Assembly: GCA_003427395.1 (NCBI GenBank) | Contig: BFEA01000146.1 | Span: forward strand, 2,852,084 to 2,872,996 | From: Chara braunii | Taxonomy: Eukaryota > Streptophyta > Charophyceae > Charales > Characeae | Direction of reading: 5' to 3' | Length of the DNA: 20,913 nucleotides | Shown: piece by piece, positions 8,031-18,179 of the stretch | How the letters are laid out: every line of letters begins with the position of its first letter | Numbering within the stretch: the stretch's first letter is position 1 | Notes under the pieces: generated by a model | Databases searched by the model: none | What the model was told of the DNA's origin: nothing | The model's input: only the letters and a program-made list of their open reading frames with translations | Made by a program: the position numbers and the translations under genes

Positions 8031-9770
8031 TTCTCACGAGCAAGGCGGATTGTAACCAACTGCCGCGTGGCAACTGTCTGGCGCCGACCAACTTTTGCAA
8101 AAATTGACGAGCTCAGGGCGCATTGAGATTCAGGGGGCCCGCCTTCACTATGGGAGGGCACGGGCCTGCTGCAGGGCCCTATGCCGAGGCATAAACCTTC
8201 ACAACGTATTCTTTTTTATATATTTTTCTTGGAAATATCAGCACTCAAAGAATCCCCAAAGTCGGTGCACTCGACATTTTGTGAAAAGCTGCCCACCGCC
8301 TGCAGCCACCCCGCACTGGTCCACCCCTCAGCGATCAGATTGCACAAAGGTGCATTATTTGAGGCATCGGGGACAATGGTCGTCTAAACCACCAGTGCCT
8401 CTGAGCCTTCTTTTCCCGATGTGAATTTCTGTTCTGCGGCAGTAAGAAACAAACCATTTCAGGTGTTATTTTTTTTTTTTCTTGCATGCAGCCGGCAGCC
8501 ATTTCGGTCCTAGGCTGAGCTCCGAAGGACGTGGTTCGTTAAGGCCACGTCAGAACAATTGCGAGGAACAAGCGCTCACAGTGGCCGCTCTGTCGCCGCC
8601 CCCACATGTCCGAGAGGCCCCCTAGCAAGCAGCGTGCCCACCCTAAGCGAAGGCGGGCCTGAATTTGACAAGAGGCCCCAAACTCATCAGTTTTGCATTG
8701 TTGGACGCCAGACAGATGCCACGCACCAGTTGGTTACGAAGGCCCTGCTCGTGAACATCAGAATCTTCAGAGAGCCTTCCAGGCTTCTCTATGCTTCAAC
8801 TTGGAAGAAGGCCTCTCGGCCTATCAGAAAGCAGGGAACACATCACACGCAGCGGGGTGGTTCGGCGCAATCTTGAAGCTGTGATCCCAGGCAACTGTCT
8901 GCGTAGGCCTGAGCGCAGACACTTTGGCCCTACATGAAGTTACTGAGCCCCAGCCCAGTATGCTCAGCAGAGCTCAGTGCAGGGCGCACTTTCCATAAAG
9001 GAAAGTGCCCAGCCAGGCTACAGGGTATTCTGGCCCAGGCAGGCAATGCGGCCACGCTGCTGCATTGTCTTGCGCTCTGCTGCACTAGCGGGCAGGCCGG
9101 ACGCGCACATGGGCACTAAGAGGTGAGGGGGGCTGCGGTGGCAGCGGGCACACGGGAGCCATAGCCGGGCTGCTGGGCGCATCGCGGGTGACGGGCAATG
9201 GTGGTCTTCGGGTAGGAGGCGCATGTGTGGGAAGACAGGGAATGATGAGGGGAAGAGAGAGAGACACATCTGGTGTACGCTAGCAGTCTGCATTGGCGAC
9301 GACGTCACGTACATTGGTCTTCAGCTTCGAAGTCAATCCTGTTGCATGAACGTAGTGTAGGATAGATAAGGTGAGTAGTGTAGGCTGGGCACGGAGCGCC
9401 GATCTGGATGAGCGACCTTGGATACTGTGTTGCCAGAGAGCATCGACATAGACATTTGGGTTCATTGTATGGCTCTTATTTGGATGGTATCTTCGTGCAT
9501 TGTGATATCTGCTTGGTACATGACTATCTTGACTACATGATTGTGCAATTTGGATTTCTGTCTATCGCTCTTTGCTTATATTCCTTGCACAATCGTGATT
9601 TAACAAAAAAATAAAACAAAATTAAACATAGCCTCTCAGAAGAGGTATCGAGTTACAACGAGTCGAAAATTGGTGGGAGGTCAGGGACTCTATTTGCAAG
9701 GCATGACCATCGTCACCCAGGTTTACTTCCTTTTTGCTGACTGCATCAACTTTCCCTTTCTTTGTTCAAG
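8031..9770. other. Unassigned DNA
   Basis: I see no gene, RNA or mobile-element end that I can support. Open frames on both strands are short and of unremarkable composition. An 11-T run lies near 8470, and an A-rich segment at 9602-9630. The polypyrimidine stretch ending in TTCAAG at 9770 may be a splice acceptor for the candidate exon that follows. Confidence 0.5.
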
Positions 9771-9911
9771 ATGGGATGGGATTGAGTTCAACCGTGGCAT
9801 GGCCTGCCGTGAGGCTGTGAATGCCACAGACAGATCCTGTCGCAGACCCAGGTCACTGTGGCCACATGCAATGAACTTGAGTATGCTGCAGTGGAGTGGG
9901 ACAACTATCAG
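9771..9911 (+). other. Possible 141-bp exon of unknown gene
   Basis: A pyrimidine-rich tract ending in TTTGTTCAAG (to 9770) looks like a splice acceptor, and ATCAG followed by GTGATG at 9912 looks like a donor. Between them one frame is open throughout (WDGIEFNRGMACREAVNATD and on), and it closes just past the donor at 9913-9915. A second frame (TQVTVATCNELEYAAVEWDN) is open over the latter part. I do not recognise either product, and there is no neighbouring exon to support it, so this is only a candidate. Confidence 0.2.
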
Positions 9912-10959
9912 GTGATGCCATCTCCCTCGCTCTCATCCTTTTCTTTCTTTCTTTTTATTTTATTTTATAAAGGTCCATGCCATAGTAGAGGGTGGATGCT
10001 AGGCCTCGGGAGGTGCCTGTCGTCGTACTCAACCAGTGAGGGGATCAGATGACTTGTGCCAACCCCAGGAACAGTCTTTCTCCAGGGGGCATCATTTGTG
10101 ACCTGTTATATCCTAATCTTATCGCAAGTCGAGCCCTATAGTGGTGTGACCCAGACCTCTCTATCTAGACCTAGACCTGCACCAACCCGCACCTTCCAAG
10201 GAGCCACAGACACCCCGGGTGCTACCATAGGGGCAACCGGAATCCTCGAGGACGACCCGGATACAGACTAGGTGAACCTGTATCACATCATGCAGACTCT
10301 ATGGGTAGCGAGCCACCCTTCTACATTCAATGTGACAACCCACCCTTCCCCAGACTCATGCCCCAACCGAACCCTCAATGGGAACTCAGACAGGTACCTA
10401 CCCGGATGAAGCCCAGCCCACAAGCATCGTAAGATCAACCGGTAGCCCGCCCGTGGGAGTCGTACATGCCTAACACCCAACCACTACCACTACCACTACT
10501 CAAGGGTGTGTGCAGAGAGCGGGGTCTTCCTGGGACGAAGGATCGTACAATGTAAGTATGGACTCTCGTGGGTGGACCATGAGGACGGGAAACAACTGTG
10601 GTACCCAGAAGCGCTCAGTCTCTTCCACAGAGCAGCCCATACGAACAAGGTGGCGCACACAGACAGGCTCACAACCCTACACAAAGTCCTATCTACCCAT
10701 CCCCCCTCCCCACCTATCAATCTACCCAATCCGAACCGTATCTACCTCGTCTACCCCCCCAACCCATGGTGAGTACACAAGGCATGACCTAGAGAGCATC
10801 AGACACTCATCAGACCCCCACAGGTCAAACCACTCCAACAGCCCTCCCACCAAAGCCCAATACCAGCATATTGCAACCATGGACCTAACCCATTGCGTGG
10901 TGTGCAGGCAATGTCTGTATAAGTACCACGTGTCAGCCCAAGGGGGGTGTGCGAGTGGC
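9912..10959 (+). other. Unassigned stretch with Pro/Gln-rich open frames
   Basis: A CTTT/TTTTA-rich tract at about 9940-9970 is followed by DNA with open frames rich in Pro, Ser, Thr and Gln, for example about 10590-10790 on + (PLPTYQSTQSEPYLPRLPPQ). Several frames are broken by stops, and overlapping frames exist. It might be a decayed low-complexity exon or retroelement linker, but no conserved motif is visible. A GTAAGT near 10552 could be a donor. Confidence 0.3.
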
Positions 10960-10994
10960 TGGGCGCTATGAAAGCGCGTACCAGCAGACGTGCG

Positions 10995-11085
10995 CGAGGC
11001 CGTGGAGTTTTGAACCCACAACCTCAAACCACAATGCACATTTCCAGCCAGTGCTCTAACCACTGAGCCACCAGGCCATTCGCCG
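10995..11085 (-). repeat. tRNA-derived SINE-like or tRNA pseudogene fragment
   Basis: The - strand reads TGGCTCAGTGG (11060-11070), an exact fit to the internal RNA polymerase III A box, followed 43 bp later by GGTTCAAAACT (11006-11016), an exact fit to the B box pattern GGTTCRANNCY. The D arm (GCTC...GAGC) can fold, but the acceptor and T stems do not pair properly. It is therefore not an intact tRNA; a tRNA-derived SINE head or pseudogene fits better. The 3' extent of the element on lower coordinates is not defined by the sequence. A T19 run (A19 on this strand) lies about 20 bp upstream rather than at the 3' end. Confidence 0.6.
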
Positions 11086-11104
11086 CTCTCATCCTTTTCG
11101 CCCA

Positions 11105-11123
11105 TTTTTTTTTTTTTTTTTTT
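11105..11123. repeat. T19 homopolymer run
   Basis: Nineteen consecutive T residues, followed by GGTTTTGGG. On the - strand this is a poly-A tract that could be the tail of a separate retroposed sequence lying at higher coordinates, adjacent to the tRNA-like element. Confidence 0.85.
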
Positions 11124-12600
11124 GGTTTTGGGATTTGTTGTTACCCCCTTCATAGAGAGACCAGAGCACCACCCTTGCAACTATCTTGAGACTGTCCGAA
11201 TTTTGAGGATGCTCAGCAACGAGTAACAAGGACAGGTGGTTATGATGTTATCCAAACTAGCATCTTACCTCAACGTCGAACAACCGAGGCACTTAAAAGA
11301 AAAAGAAAGGGGCAAGTACTTTGATCTCTCTTTTAAGTCTTGAGTGCGTAAAAAAAGAACGCACCCGCAAAGAAAACAGCCGCCAAGTTCGAAAAAGCAA
11401 TGAAAGTACCACGGCCATGACAGAGGCACGGTGTACAGGGGCTGGCCGCAGTGCCGGACGGGAAAAGGAAAAAGAAAAAGAAGGCCCAACGGATCCTTCA
11501 ACTTTTCTACTGAAATTGCCGTTTCAAACGCAGTGATACCTTTGCGGGCGCGTGTTCTTTTTGTCTTTTGCAAACCCAAAACCTGCCACATCCGTAATTG
11601 TTTCAAAAAGGAAGTACCAAAACCATGGGACCAGGTCTCTACAGATGGACATAATTATGCAGTATCTTTTGTATTCAGAAGGGGCACTGGATGTGGTTTC
11701 CAGCACACGTCGCTCCACAAGTACAGGTCAGACCCATCTTATATGAGGAAGACTTCAATCCCGGAGGTGCTCTTATCACCACCTGCCTAGAGGGCTTCCA
11801 CATCAATGTTTCTTCCAAAAAAGGAAAAAATAAAAGAACGACAAAGGGACTCTTTTGGTAAAAAATCTGTCAGTAAATGTCGTGAGATTTATCCATGAAG
11901 TCTATGTGCGATCAAGCCCTCCATTTCGCATTTCGCCTTTTTGTGTGCTGTTTTTGCTTCTTTCTTCTAGGCATGGCCCCACTTTCATTTGTAGGAACAG
12001 ACAGGGGGCCTGTTTATGGTTTACAGACTACCCTCAGCTCTGACGGGCAAGGTTCAGAACACAAGGCTCAGATGCAGTGGTGGTTTTGAAGTGCCTCTTA
12101 AAATAACTAGCCAACCTGGACATTGAGCTTCTATTCACCACCACAGCTTTCTTATTCTATATATAACTTCCAAGCCAAGGAACTTCCCCCTACACGACAT
12201 TTCCAAGAATTTCAGTAGTAGTGCTTGGCACAATTGCGAACCTGAAAACAGTCCCCAATGCAGACAGCATTAGGAACTCGCTCACATCACAGACCAATAA
12301 CTACCTGTATCACACTGGCACTCTGGCTATAGGGTCAGGCCCTGCTGGACTACGTCTAGGCGATACAGAACTCTGATAGTCAAAGATCAGACAGCAAATA
12401 GCAATGCAAGAACATAGACATATGTAGACGTGGATGTAGTTGATTTCTGCCCGGACCTTACTGACCCGGTAAATCCACAAAAAAAATCACCTGCAATCAG
12501 GGGGTCTGCCCTTTGGTTGCAGGCTATCCACGGGAAAAAAAAAACAAAGATGGAGGTTGGCCAGTAATCGGGTGGAGCTCATGAACCAGCCTGCCATACC
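11124..12600. other. Unassigned DNA
   Basis: No gene, RNA or element end recognised. Open frames are short on both strands and show no domain. A purine-rich segment is present near 11461-11485, and A-rich segments near 11815-11840 and 12479-12550. Confidence 0.5.
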
Positions 12601-12685
12601 CTACAATCAAGTGGAGCTGGACCGGAGAAGATAAAAGGCTGAACTGCAGAAATAGCTCATCTACGTTTGGAAATTCAAACATATC

Positions 12686-12949
12686 ATTCGGAACATCCAG
12701 GTGCAGATCATGCACTTGGTCATCTGCACATCCAGATGCATTCCGACCGTGTTAGTTTTGGCATTTACAAACCAGAAAGGCCCTTCTGCTTTGTTTTCCA
12801 ACCAAGATGAGCCAGTGCATTTGCACATCCCCCTGCAGATCACGCACTTAGGCATCTGCACATCCTGCTGCGCTCTGACTAGGATAGTCTTTCCATTTCC
12901 AAACCAGAGTGGTCTTTTTTTCCCTCTTCCCCCAAAGGAATTGATCACG
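12686..12949. repeat. Imperfect direct repeat, 132-bp period, two units
   Basis: TGCAGATCATGCACTTGG at 12702 recurs as TGCAGATCACGCACTTAG at 12834. Similarity continues through CATCTGCACATCC and the later ACAAACCAGAAAGGCCC against CCAAACCAGAGTGGTC. The period is 132 bp (44 codons). Both strands stay open over most of it (- strand 12661-12948, + strand 12701-12982). The - strand product repeats a WF...DVQM.KC.IC unit. I do not recognise the protein, and the repeat alone could produce the open frames. Confidence 0.7.
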
Positions 12950-13062
12950 CTAGAGTCAGAACTGTACCTCCCATATGCTTAAACGGTACACAGACGTAAC
13001 TGTTACTCACACACCTAAGTTCAAATCCGGACAGATTCAATAATACTAGAAGCTAATCCGTT

Positions 13063-13085
13063 AAACAAACAAACAAACAAACAAA
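13063..13085. repeat. (AAAC)n microsatellite
   Basis: Five consecutive AAAC units ending in AAA, flanked by non-repetitive DNA. Confidence 0.9.
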
Positions 13086-14279
13086 AGCAACCTAGAGAGC
13101 CAGGACTTAGAACACTGCAAAGAAGGTCAAGAGGCAACCCAGACAATGTCATGCTGACACACGTCCGACAAGCTGACTCATTCCTGGAAAAAAGGGTACA
13201 CCTGTGCACAAGGGACCCGGAAAGACTGCAACACATATAGCAGTTGAAAACAATGAAATATCACACACCTCAGTGACCTCGCCCAAAAACAAAATTCCGC
13301 CATGACCAGTGAGATGAGCACACACACGAAAACACAATGCTAAGAACCAATTGACATTTGCCATCAACAGGTCACATGTCCACAGAATACAGAAACCTAC
13401 ATGGGAAGGGACCCACTGCCACTACTGAGAGCATCATCACAGCACAACATTTGTGATTCCAGCTAAGTTGTAATAGAGGTTACGTTCATCCTCTTAAGTC
13501 CAAGGCAAACTACGTCCTGGATGTTAAGAAAAGCCGGAAGGGCAGATACTAGAGCTCAAATTGACTGTTAATAATACAAGACCACCAACGGACCACTTTC
13601 TGTTTGCAACTCTTTTTTTGATCCAACTCAGTCGAATGAGATTGATCTGGCGCCACTGCCGCTTCGTGGCCAACTGTGACACCGACAATCGGTACGCATC
13701 AGTATTCAATCCATCGTGGATACAAGTGTGACAAATTTATATCTTCAACACAGCGTGTCGTTCAGGAATGGGAGTGGGATCCCCTCTCTCAGGTGCAGTT
13801 GCACTGCATACCACATGGGCATCATATGCAACAATTCTGCCAGCAGCACATGGGTACTATAGTGGCAAATTTTGCACCGATATTTGCTCACAGCAGACTG
13901 AATCATCTCCAGGAGAAGTCTGGGACAGCAGGGGAAACTCTCCCCGATGTGTCAGAGCCGAATTACAGCAACTCGCCCAACAGAGGTGAGGGCCACCTCG
14001 GAGCATTACTTGTTATCATGCCCTCTGGCTCTACAGGTCTGGTCTCCGTGGGACGCTACCTGGCATTAACTACCGGAGGCCAGCTGCCCTGGGGACCAGA
14101 CCCAACTTCTAGAGATATGTGACCTGCACATGGGAACTTGGTCACTGTAGAAGCGACATATGTTTTGTATAGCTAGAATCACTGTACTTCTTTCAAAATG
14201 GCTGATAAGACGCCCTTTTAACAGGGGTGAACACAAGGAGGGGGTCATTCAGGGAAAGGTGGATATCTCTGACCGTTGT
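13086..14279. other. Unassigned DNA with one longer open frame
   Basis: The longest frame is 13676-14122 on + (about 148 codons). It starts at a non-ATG codon, is rich in His/Gln/Ser, and has no motif I know. An AG|GTGAGG at about 13986 inside it could be a splice donor. I do not call a gene; it may equally be chance. Confidence 0.3.
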
Positions 14280-14307
14280 CAGGCGGCCACTAGTAGTGCG
14301 CCGCCTG
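14280..14307. repeat. Near-perfect 28-bp hairpin
   Basis: CAGGCGGC (14280-14287) pairs with GCCGCCTG (14300-14307), and the inner CACTA (14288-14292) pairs with TAGTG (14294-14298), leaving a one-base loop and one bulged C. The surroundings are otherwise unassigned. The very short loop favours a DNA palindrome or cruciform remnant over a functional RNA hairpin. Confidence 0.75.
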
Positions 14308-14581
14308 AAAGTGGCAGTTTTGGAACTTAGGCACAAGGACAGGTCCATGCAATGACCGTATTCTGGTTTGACCAGGCAGCGAAATTAGAGAGGCCCAGAG
14401 CACCCCTAAAATGGGATGTGTCAACCGCTGAGACTAGCTCTCAAAACTGGCAAGAGGGACTACCTCTTCTACAGCGCCGGGTCTATCTTATTTTCGCTGC
14501 TCCTAGCCTGTTTCCGAAACGACTGGCCACGGGGCGGAAATTTGAGAGTAGGCCTTGGCGTGGTCCTTTTACGCTGCACAA

Positions 14582-15068
14582 CTGGCAAGAGAATGAAGCC
14601 CCCAAAATCATTAATTTTAATATTAAAATTAAAAATGGGCAAAAGAATTAAAAACAGCGAAAGGAAGGAGAAAAATGGGATATTCTTTATTTTATTTATT
14701 TTCCGCGGTTTTTAATTTTAATGGAGTCGCCCTCATTATTTGTTATTTCCTGTAATAGAATCAGAAATAAGAAAAAGGATCAAAACTATAAGAGGAAAAC
14801 ATGGGAGTTTTTGTTATTTAATTAAATTCCATCGGAATTCCATTTTGATGAAATTGCCTTTATTTTTATTATTTTCGATAATAGAATTAAGAAATAAGAA
14901 AAGCGACTAAAAAAAAATGATAAAAGGAAGAAAACCGATGATTATTAAGTGCTTGATTAAATTTTATTTAAATTATTCCCGATCGGTTTTAACCCCGGAT
15001 TATTTATTTACTCTAATTCTAACGATTTTCTCTAATTNCCGGTAATCNAGATCCCTTGCGTGACTTAC
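14582..15068 (-). other. Candidate AT-rich intron on the - strand
   Basis: Read on the - strand, ATCAG|GTAAGT has its GT at 15068-15067, an excellent donor, and TTCATTCTCTTGCCAG ends with AG at 14583-14582, a good acceptor. The 487 bp between are strongly AT-rich, unlike both flanks. The arrangement resembles the element C leader, where CAG|GTAAG opens AT-rich DNA just after the primer binding site. This may therefore be the leader intron of a fourth, - strand element. The flanking exons were not recognised. Confidence 0.35.
14611..14632. repeat. Perfect 22-bp AT palindrome
   Basis: TTAATTTTAATATTAAAATT and the next two bases (AA) form a sequence identical to its own reverse complement. It lies in the AT-rich candidate intron. 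Confidence 0.9.
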
Positions 15069-15463
15069 CTGATNAATCTGATTCNTAGNCTCGCNGTAAT
15101 CTGGGTGTTTTGAGTGAGTGGAGTCACACGGTGGGTGTGGTGTTGCCGCTGGTGCTACTTTGGTATGTGCCACTCGACCTTGTTACTTTAGTGTGGCCGC
15201 TGGTTCGATTTGGGAANGGGACACTGGTTTGGAACAGGTACGGTACGGTCGTTGGGACAGTGTTGGTACATGCCACCGCAGTTCAATGTTGAGATGATTG
15301 GTAAAACCTGCGATTTTTCGGTGCTATTACTTTGGGTACGATTGGTGCGGCTCAAGCACGACACTTGTGCTGTTTGGCACGACACTTGGTTCGAGGTTTG
15401 GTACTTTTGCTTTGGTACACTCACTGGTTGGGCGCTTATACGGTACTGGTACGNGANACCTGN
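15038..15463. other. Scattered undetermined bases (N)
   Basis: Single Ns occur at 15038, 15048, 15074, 15085, 15089, 15095, 15217, 15454, 15457 and 15463, and again at 18910 and 18940-18941. Isolated Ns, not gaps, suggest unresolved positions in repetitive sequence. Frames crossing them are unreliable. Confidence 0.95.
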
Positions 15464-15850
15464 TGCTCAGTACGGTATTCGGCATTGGACTGGCATGGTC
15501 TCTGGTTCGACATTGGTATGGTAACGGTACAGGCTGCTGCAGTTCAAGACTGTTATTTCAGGATCGGTACTGGTTCGACACGTTGCTGTTCAATCCCTAT
15601 TCTCGTCCTTTCCGGACTGGCGCAGCGGCGGTGCAAGTTGTTGCAACTTGGTACCGTCACGGGCATATATATTTATTGCGGATCTGCACAGGCATTCAAG
15701 GGCACGGTACTTGGCCTAGTTGGGTTAGCGTGCCTGATGACATGAATGATTGGGTACCGGACTTAGTAATCAACTTTATTTACTACCTGTTCAGGGCCTG
15801 GGGTCCAGCTGCCGCTGATACCACTTGTCCTGGCTGCACAGATTAAGAGG
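15100..15850. repeat. GGTAC- and TTGG-rich stretch, possibly LTR-derived
   Basis: GGTAC, GGTTCG and TTTGG recur many times over about 650 bp, giving open frames of odd W/Y/G/L-rich composition on + that I do not believe code. Texture is similar to parts of the LTR at 18159-19283. TGTTTTGAG at 15109 and GGGAAACA ending at 15961 could be LTR ends, but this is weak. TGGTATCAGCGG on the - strand (15814-15825) resembles a tRNA-Met primer site but has no LTR end beside it. Confidence 0.25.
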
Positions 15851-15970
15851 GAGGTACTAACTTGATATAGGGGGGCCCGACGAGGCGAGGGGGCATTGGG
15901 TGACAGGCACTTTCTCGCGTGTGCCAGGCGTACTCAGCGAACTGGAGATTGCGGGAAACATGTCGTTCAG

Positions 15971-16192
15971 GGGATGATAGCAGGAGATTGCAGAACGGCG
16001 AGAGCGCGCCGAGAGTCTTGGTTAGAGTTGTGTGGGCTCATATGTGGAGGCAAGGGATGGATCCTGCGCCAAGACTGCGCAAGGGTAAATGAGGATCTGC
16101 CAGGTAGAGATGGAAGAGGGGGTTGATCTGCGCAAGCATCTCTCCCTTAGGGGATGTTAGCAGGAGATTTCAGAAAGGCGAGAGGCGCGCCA
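15971..16192 (+). repeat. Direct repeat of about 42 bp, spaced 180 bp
   Basis: GGGATGATAGCAGGAGATTG with the following CAGAACGGCGAGAGCGCGCC at 15971-16010 recurs as GGGATGTTAGCAGGAGATTT and CAGAAAGGCGAGAGGCGCGCC at 16151-16191. The intervening sequence is also purine-rich but I cannot align it by eye. The 180-bp spacing preserves frame, which is compatible with a coding duplication but does not prove one. Confidence 0.75.
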
Positions 16193-16556
16193 GGGGAAGC
16201 CTTTCGGTACTCCCGGTTTCGGACAAGGCGGGAGATATCCTCGCAACCTAAGAGAAGGATACAACGGGAACCAAGAGGAGTTATCCCGGATGGCAGGAAC
16301 GAAGACGGTGAACACGGTACTCGAAGAACAAGTAGTCAAGCAATGGACACGAGCAGAGGGATTGTGTTCCCCCTTCTCGAGGGGAGGCAAGGCGTGAGCA
16401 GGGAAAGAAAGGGTATCGAGGGGACGAACGGGCCTGTTGGGCGACTCCAGCCCTCTGACTCACGCATCAGGTCTACCTGATCAGGGTCCCAAAGAACGTG
16501 TGGTACTCGAACGAGGACAGGAACATGCGAAAAGAGGGAGAAAGGGGGCGTTCTGT

Positions 16557-16562
16557 AATAAA
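16557..16562 (+). promoter_or_regulatory. AATAAA polyadenylation-signal-like hexamer
   Basis: An exact AATAAA follows the purine-rich stretch and precedes AT-rich DNA (ATATTAATTG). It could end a transcript crossing that stretch; chance occurrence is quite possible. Confidence 0.25.
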
Positions 16563-16780
16563 ATATTAATTGTTTTTCGTTGGATGTATTGGGCCGACAT
16601 TCCCGCACGGGTACATTTGGTGTTGAGATGACAGACACAGCGGGTACCCGCACGACACCCAAGAAGTAAGTCAGAAGTCACGGAGAGACTGAGAGAGTGG
16701 GAGGAGAGAAAGGTAAGTGCATTGGAGGAAAGAAGGCATTGATCTCATCCTCGAGGGGGGCAGTTTATTTTATGTAACTC

Positions 16781-18158
16781 TGAAAATCCATTCGGTATTT
16801 TTGAATCGTACTGATTTTAAAGGGGACAAGTGCACTTAGCCGCTCGACAGTGACAGATGATCCCAAATCGAGTAACCCTGCCTTTATGCTGCTAAAACCG
16901 TGCTCCAAGTCCTAACGTTGACTGAGGGGAGGGCAGACAAGTTCTGGCAATATCCTGATTCGCGGATATCAGACCGCGTGTGCTCTTAAAAAGAGAACCC
17001 TGCGTGCATTGACCCACGTCCCATTAACTAAACTTGCAGTCCTCTTCGTTACTTCTCTGTTTACCTGCTTAAAAGACGGAGTGAGCAAACTCGCCCAGAT
17101 CTATCAATCAGGGATTGAGGGCATTACCATTTATTAGATCAAGCGCTCCATCAGGGAAGGTGGGAGTTCTCAATTTATCAGTTTACAAGATCCCTCTGTG
17201 CAGGTCTGCTGCCACTGCTGTTTATCGAATTAGCCATTCATCACCGTTTGAAGTTTCAGCCAGATACAAAATCTTGGAGGCTCAATCTTTATTTTGTTTT
17301 CCATTTGTGCGTTGCTTCTGCGGGTTACAGCAAATATTTTAAGTTGGTAATTATTTTCCCCGGTACAAGACGCCCTGAGAAAAGCATTTAGCCTCACTCT
17401 GTAGTGGGGCGGACAGGTATATCAACCCCACCTACCCTGTTCGGCCGCTGAGGATCTCAGAAGCGGGCGCGGCGGGTGACAGACGCCGTTGCCCTTGGCT
17501 TCAGCGGACGAGCTGGCGCCCCTCCCCGGGTTTACCCACACCGTATTAGAGCAGTCATTACCACCAAGTGGAAAGAGCTCAAATCAGACTGAGGAGGAGG
17601 AATTCCTCACTGATGCAGAAGAAAAAGTACATGACCTAAGGAAAAGTGGATAGAAGGTCGGAAGGCAGTCTTCTGAATTGCTTCCTGGCCAACCTTTAAA
17701 CCACCAGCACACCAAAGCCTAGCGTACTCGCACTGCTTTGCTGAATCGCCAGCGGCACAATTTCTTTGTTTTTTGGTTGGTGCCACCAGCCACTGTGCTC
17801 CGGTAGCCCCGAGCCTCCAAAATCTTAGGAGTGAGCCAAAGAAACTTTTGAAGTTGCCTGGGGCTGAGTACTGGCAGTTTGCCAACGAAAAGCACTGGCC
17901 AGCCCACCCATGCTACCGATCCCTACTCCACCTCTACATTCCCCTTCCCTCTCCTCCTCTACCCCTCCCTTTCAACCCTCTCAAGCACCTCTCCCTCTCC
18001 TCCTTCCCCTCCCCTTAGTCAGCCAGCCACCCCTCCTCCCCCCCCTCTCCTTAGTCCCCCTCATTCACTTTTTCATAATTCGCCTCCTGTGTCTCTCTCT
18101 ACACCATATATTTCGCTCTCGCTGGCCATCCACCACCCCTAGAGACCGCCTCCCTCTC
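16781..18158. other. Unassigned DNA; CT-rich just before the LTR
   Basis: No gene recognised. Open frames such as 17115-17342 (+) and 17607-17885 (-) are short and without motifs. From about 17930 to 18130 the + strand is nearly pure C/T with runs such as CTCTCCTCC, giving proline/serine/leucine frames of no significance. The last bases before the LTR are CCTCTC, which would be the left target-site flank. Confidence 0.5.
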
Positions 18159-18179
18159 TGTTACATCTTCGACGCCACA

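Larger units (their letters stand above)
15851..16780 (+). other. Purine-rich unassigned stretch
   Basis: The + strand is G/A-rich with open frames 15896-16126 and 16154-16480 rich in Arg, Gly and Glu; no domain is recognised. It contains the 180-bp spaced repeat (15971 and 16151), an AATAAA at 16557-16562, and a TCGAGGGGGG tract at 16751-16760 that resembles a retroelement polypurine tract. It may be the decayed 3' part of an element, but no LTR start follows clearly. Confidence 0.3.

Noticed and set aside
10985-11090. Functional tRNA gene
   Set aside because: A and B boxes fit, but the acceptor and T stems do not pair and no sensible anticodon arm forms.
15814-15825. TGGTATCAGCGG on the - strand as a primer binding site
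   Set aside because: Ten of twelve positions match the tRNA-Met site, but no LTR end in the right orientation lies beside it.
15298-15846. 182-codon + strand open frame
   Set aside because: Crosses several N bases; W/Y/G/L-rich composition comes from repeated GGTAC and TTGG motifs; no domain.
16751-16775. Polypurine tract followed by a 3' LTR starting TGTAAC
   Set aside because: TCGAGGGGGG looks right, but the putative TG start is 14 bases away and no matching LTR end was found.
17930-18130. Proline/serine-rich protein frames
   Set aside because: Result of nearly pure C/T sequence; several overlapping frames are equally open.
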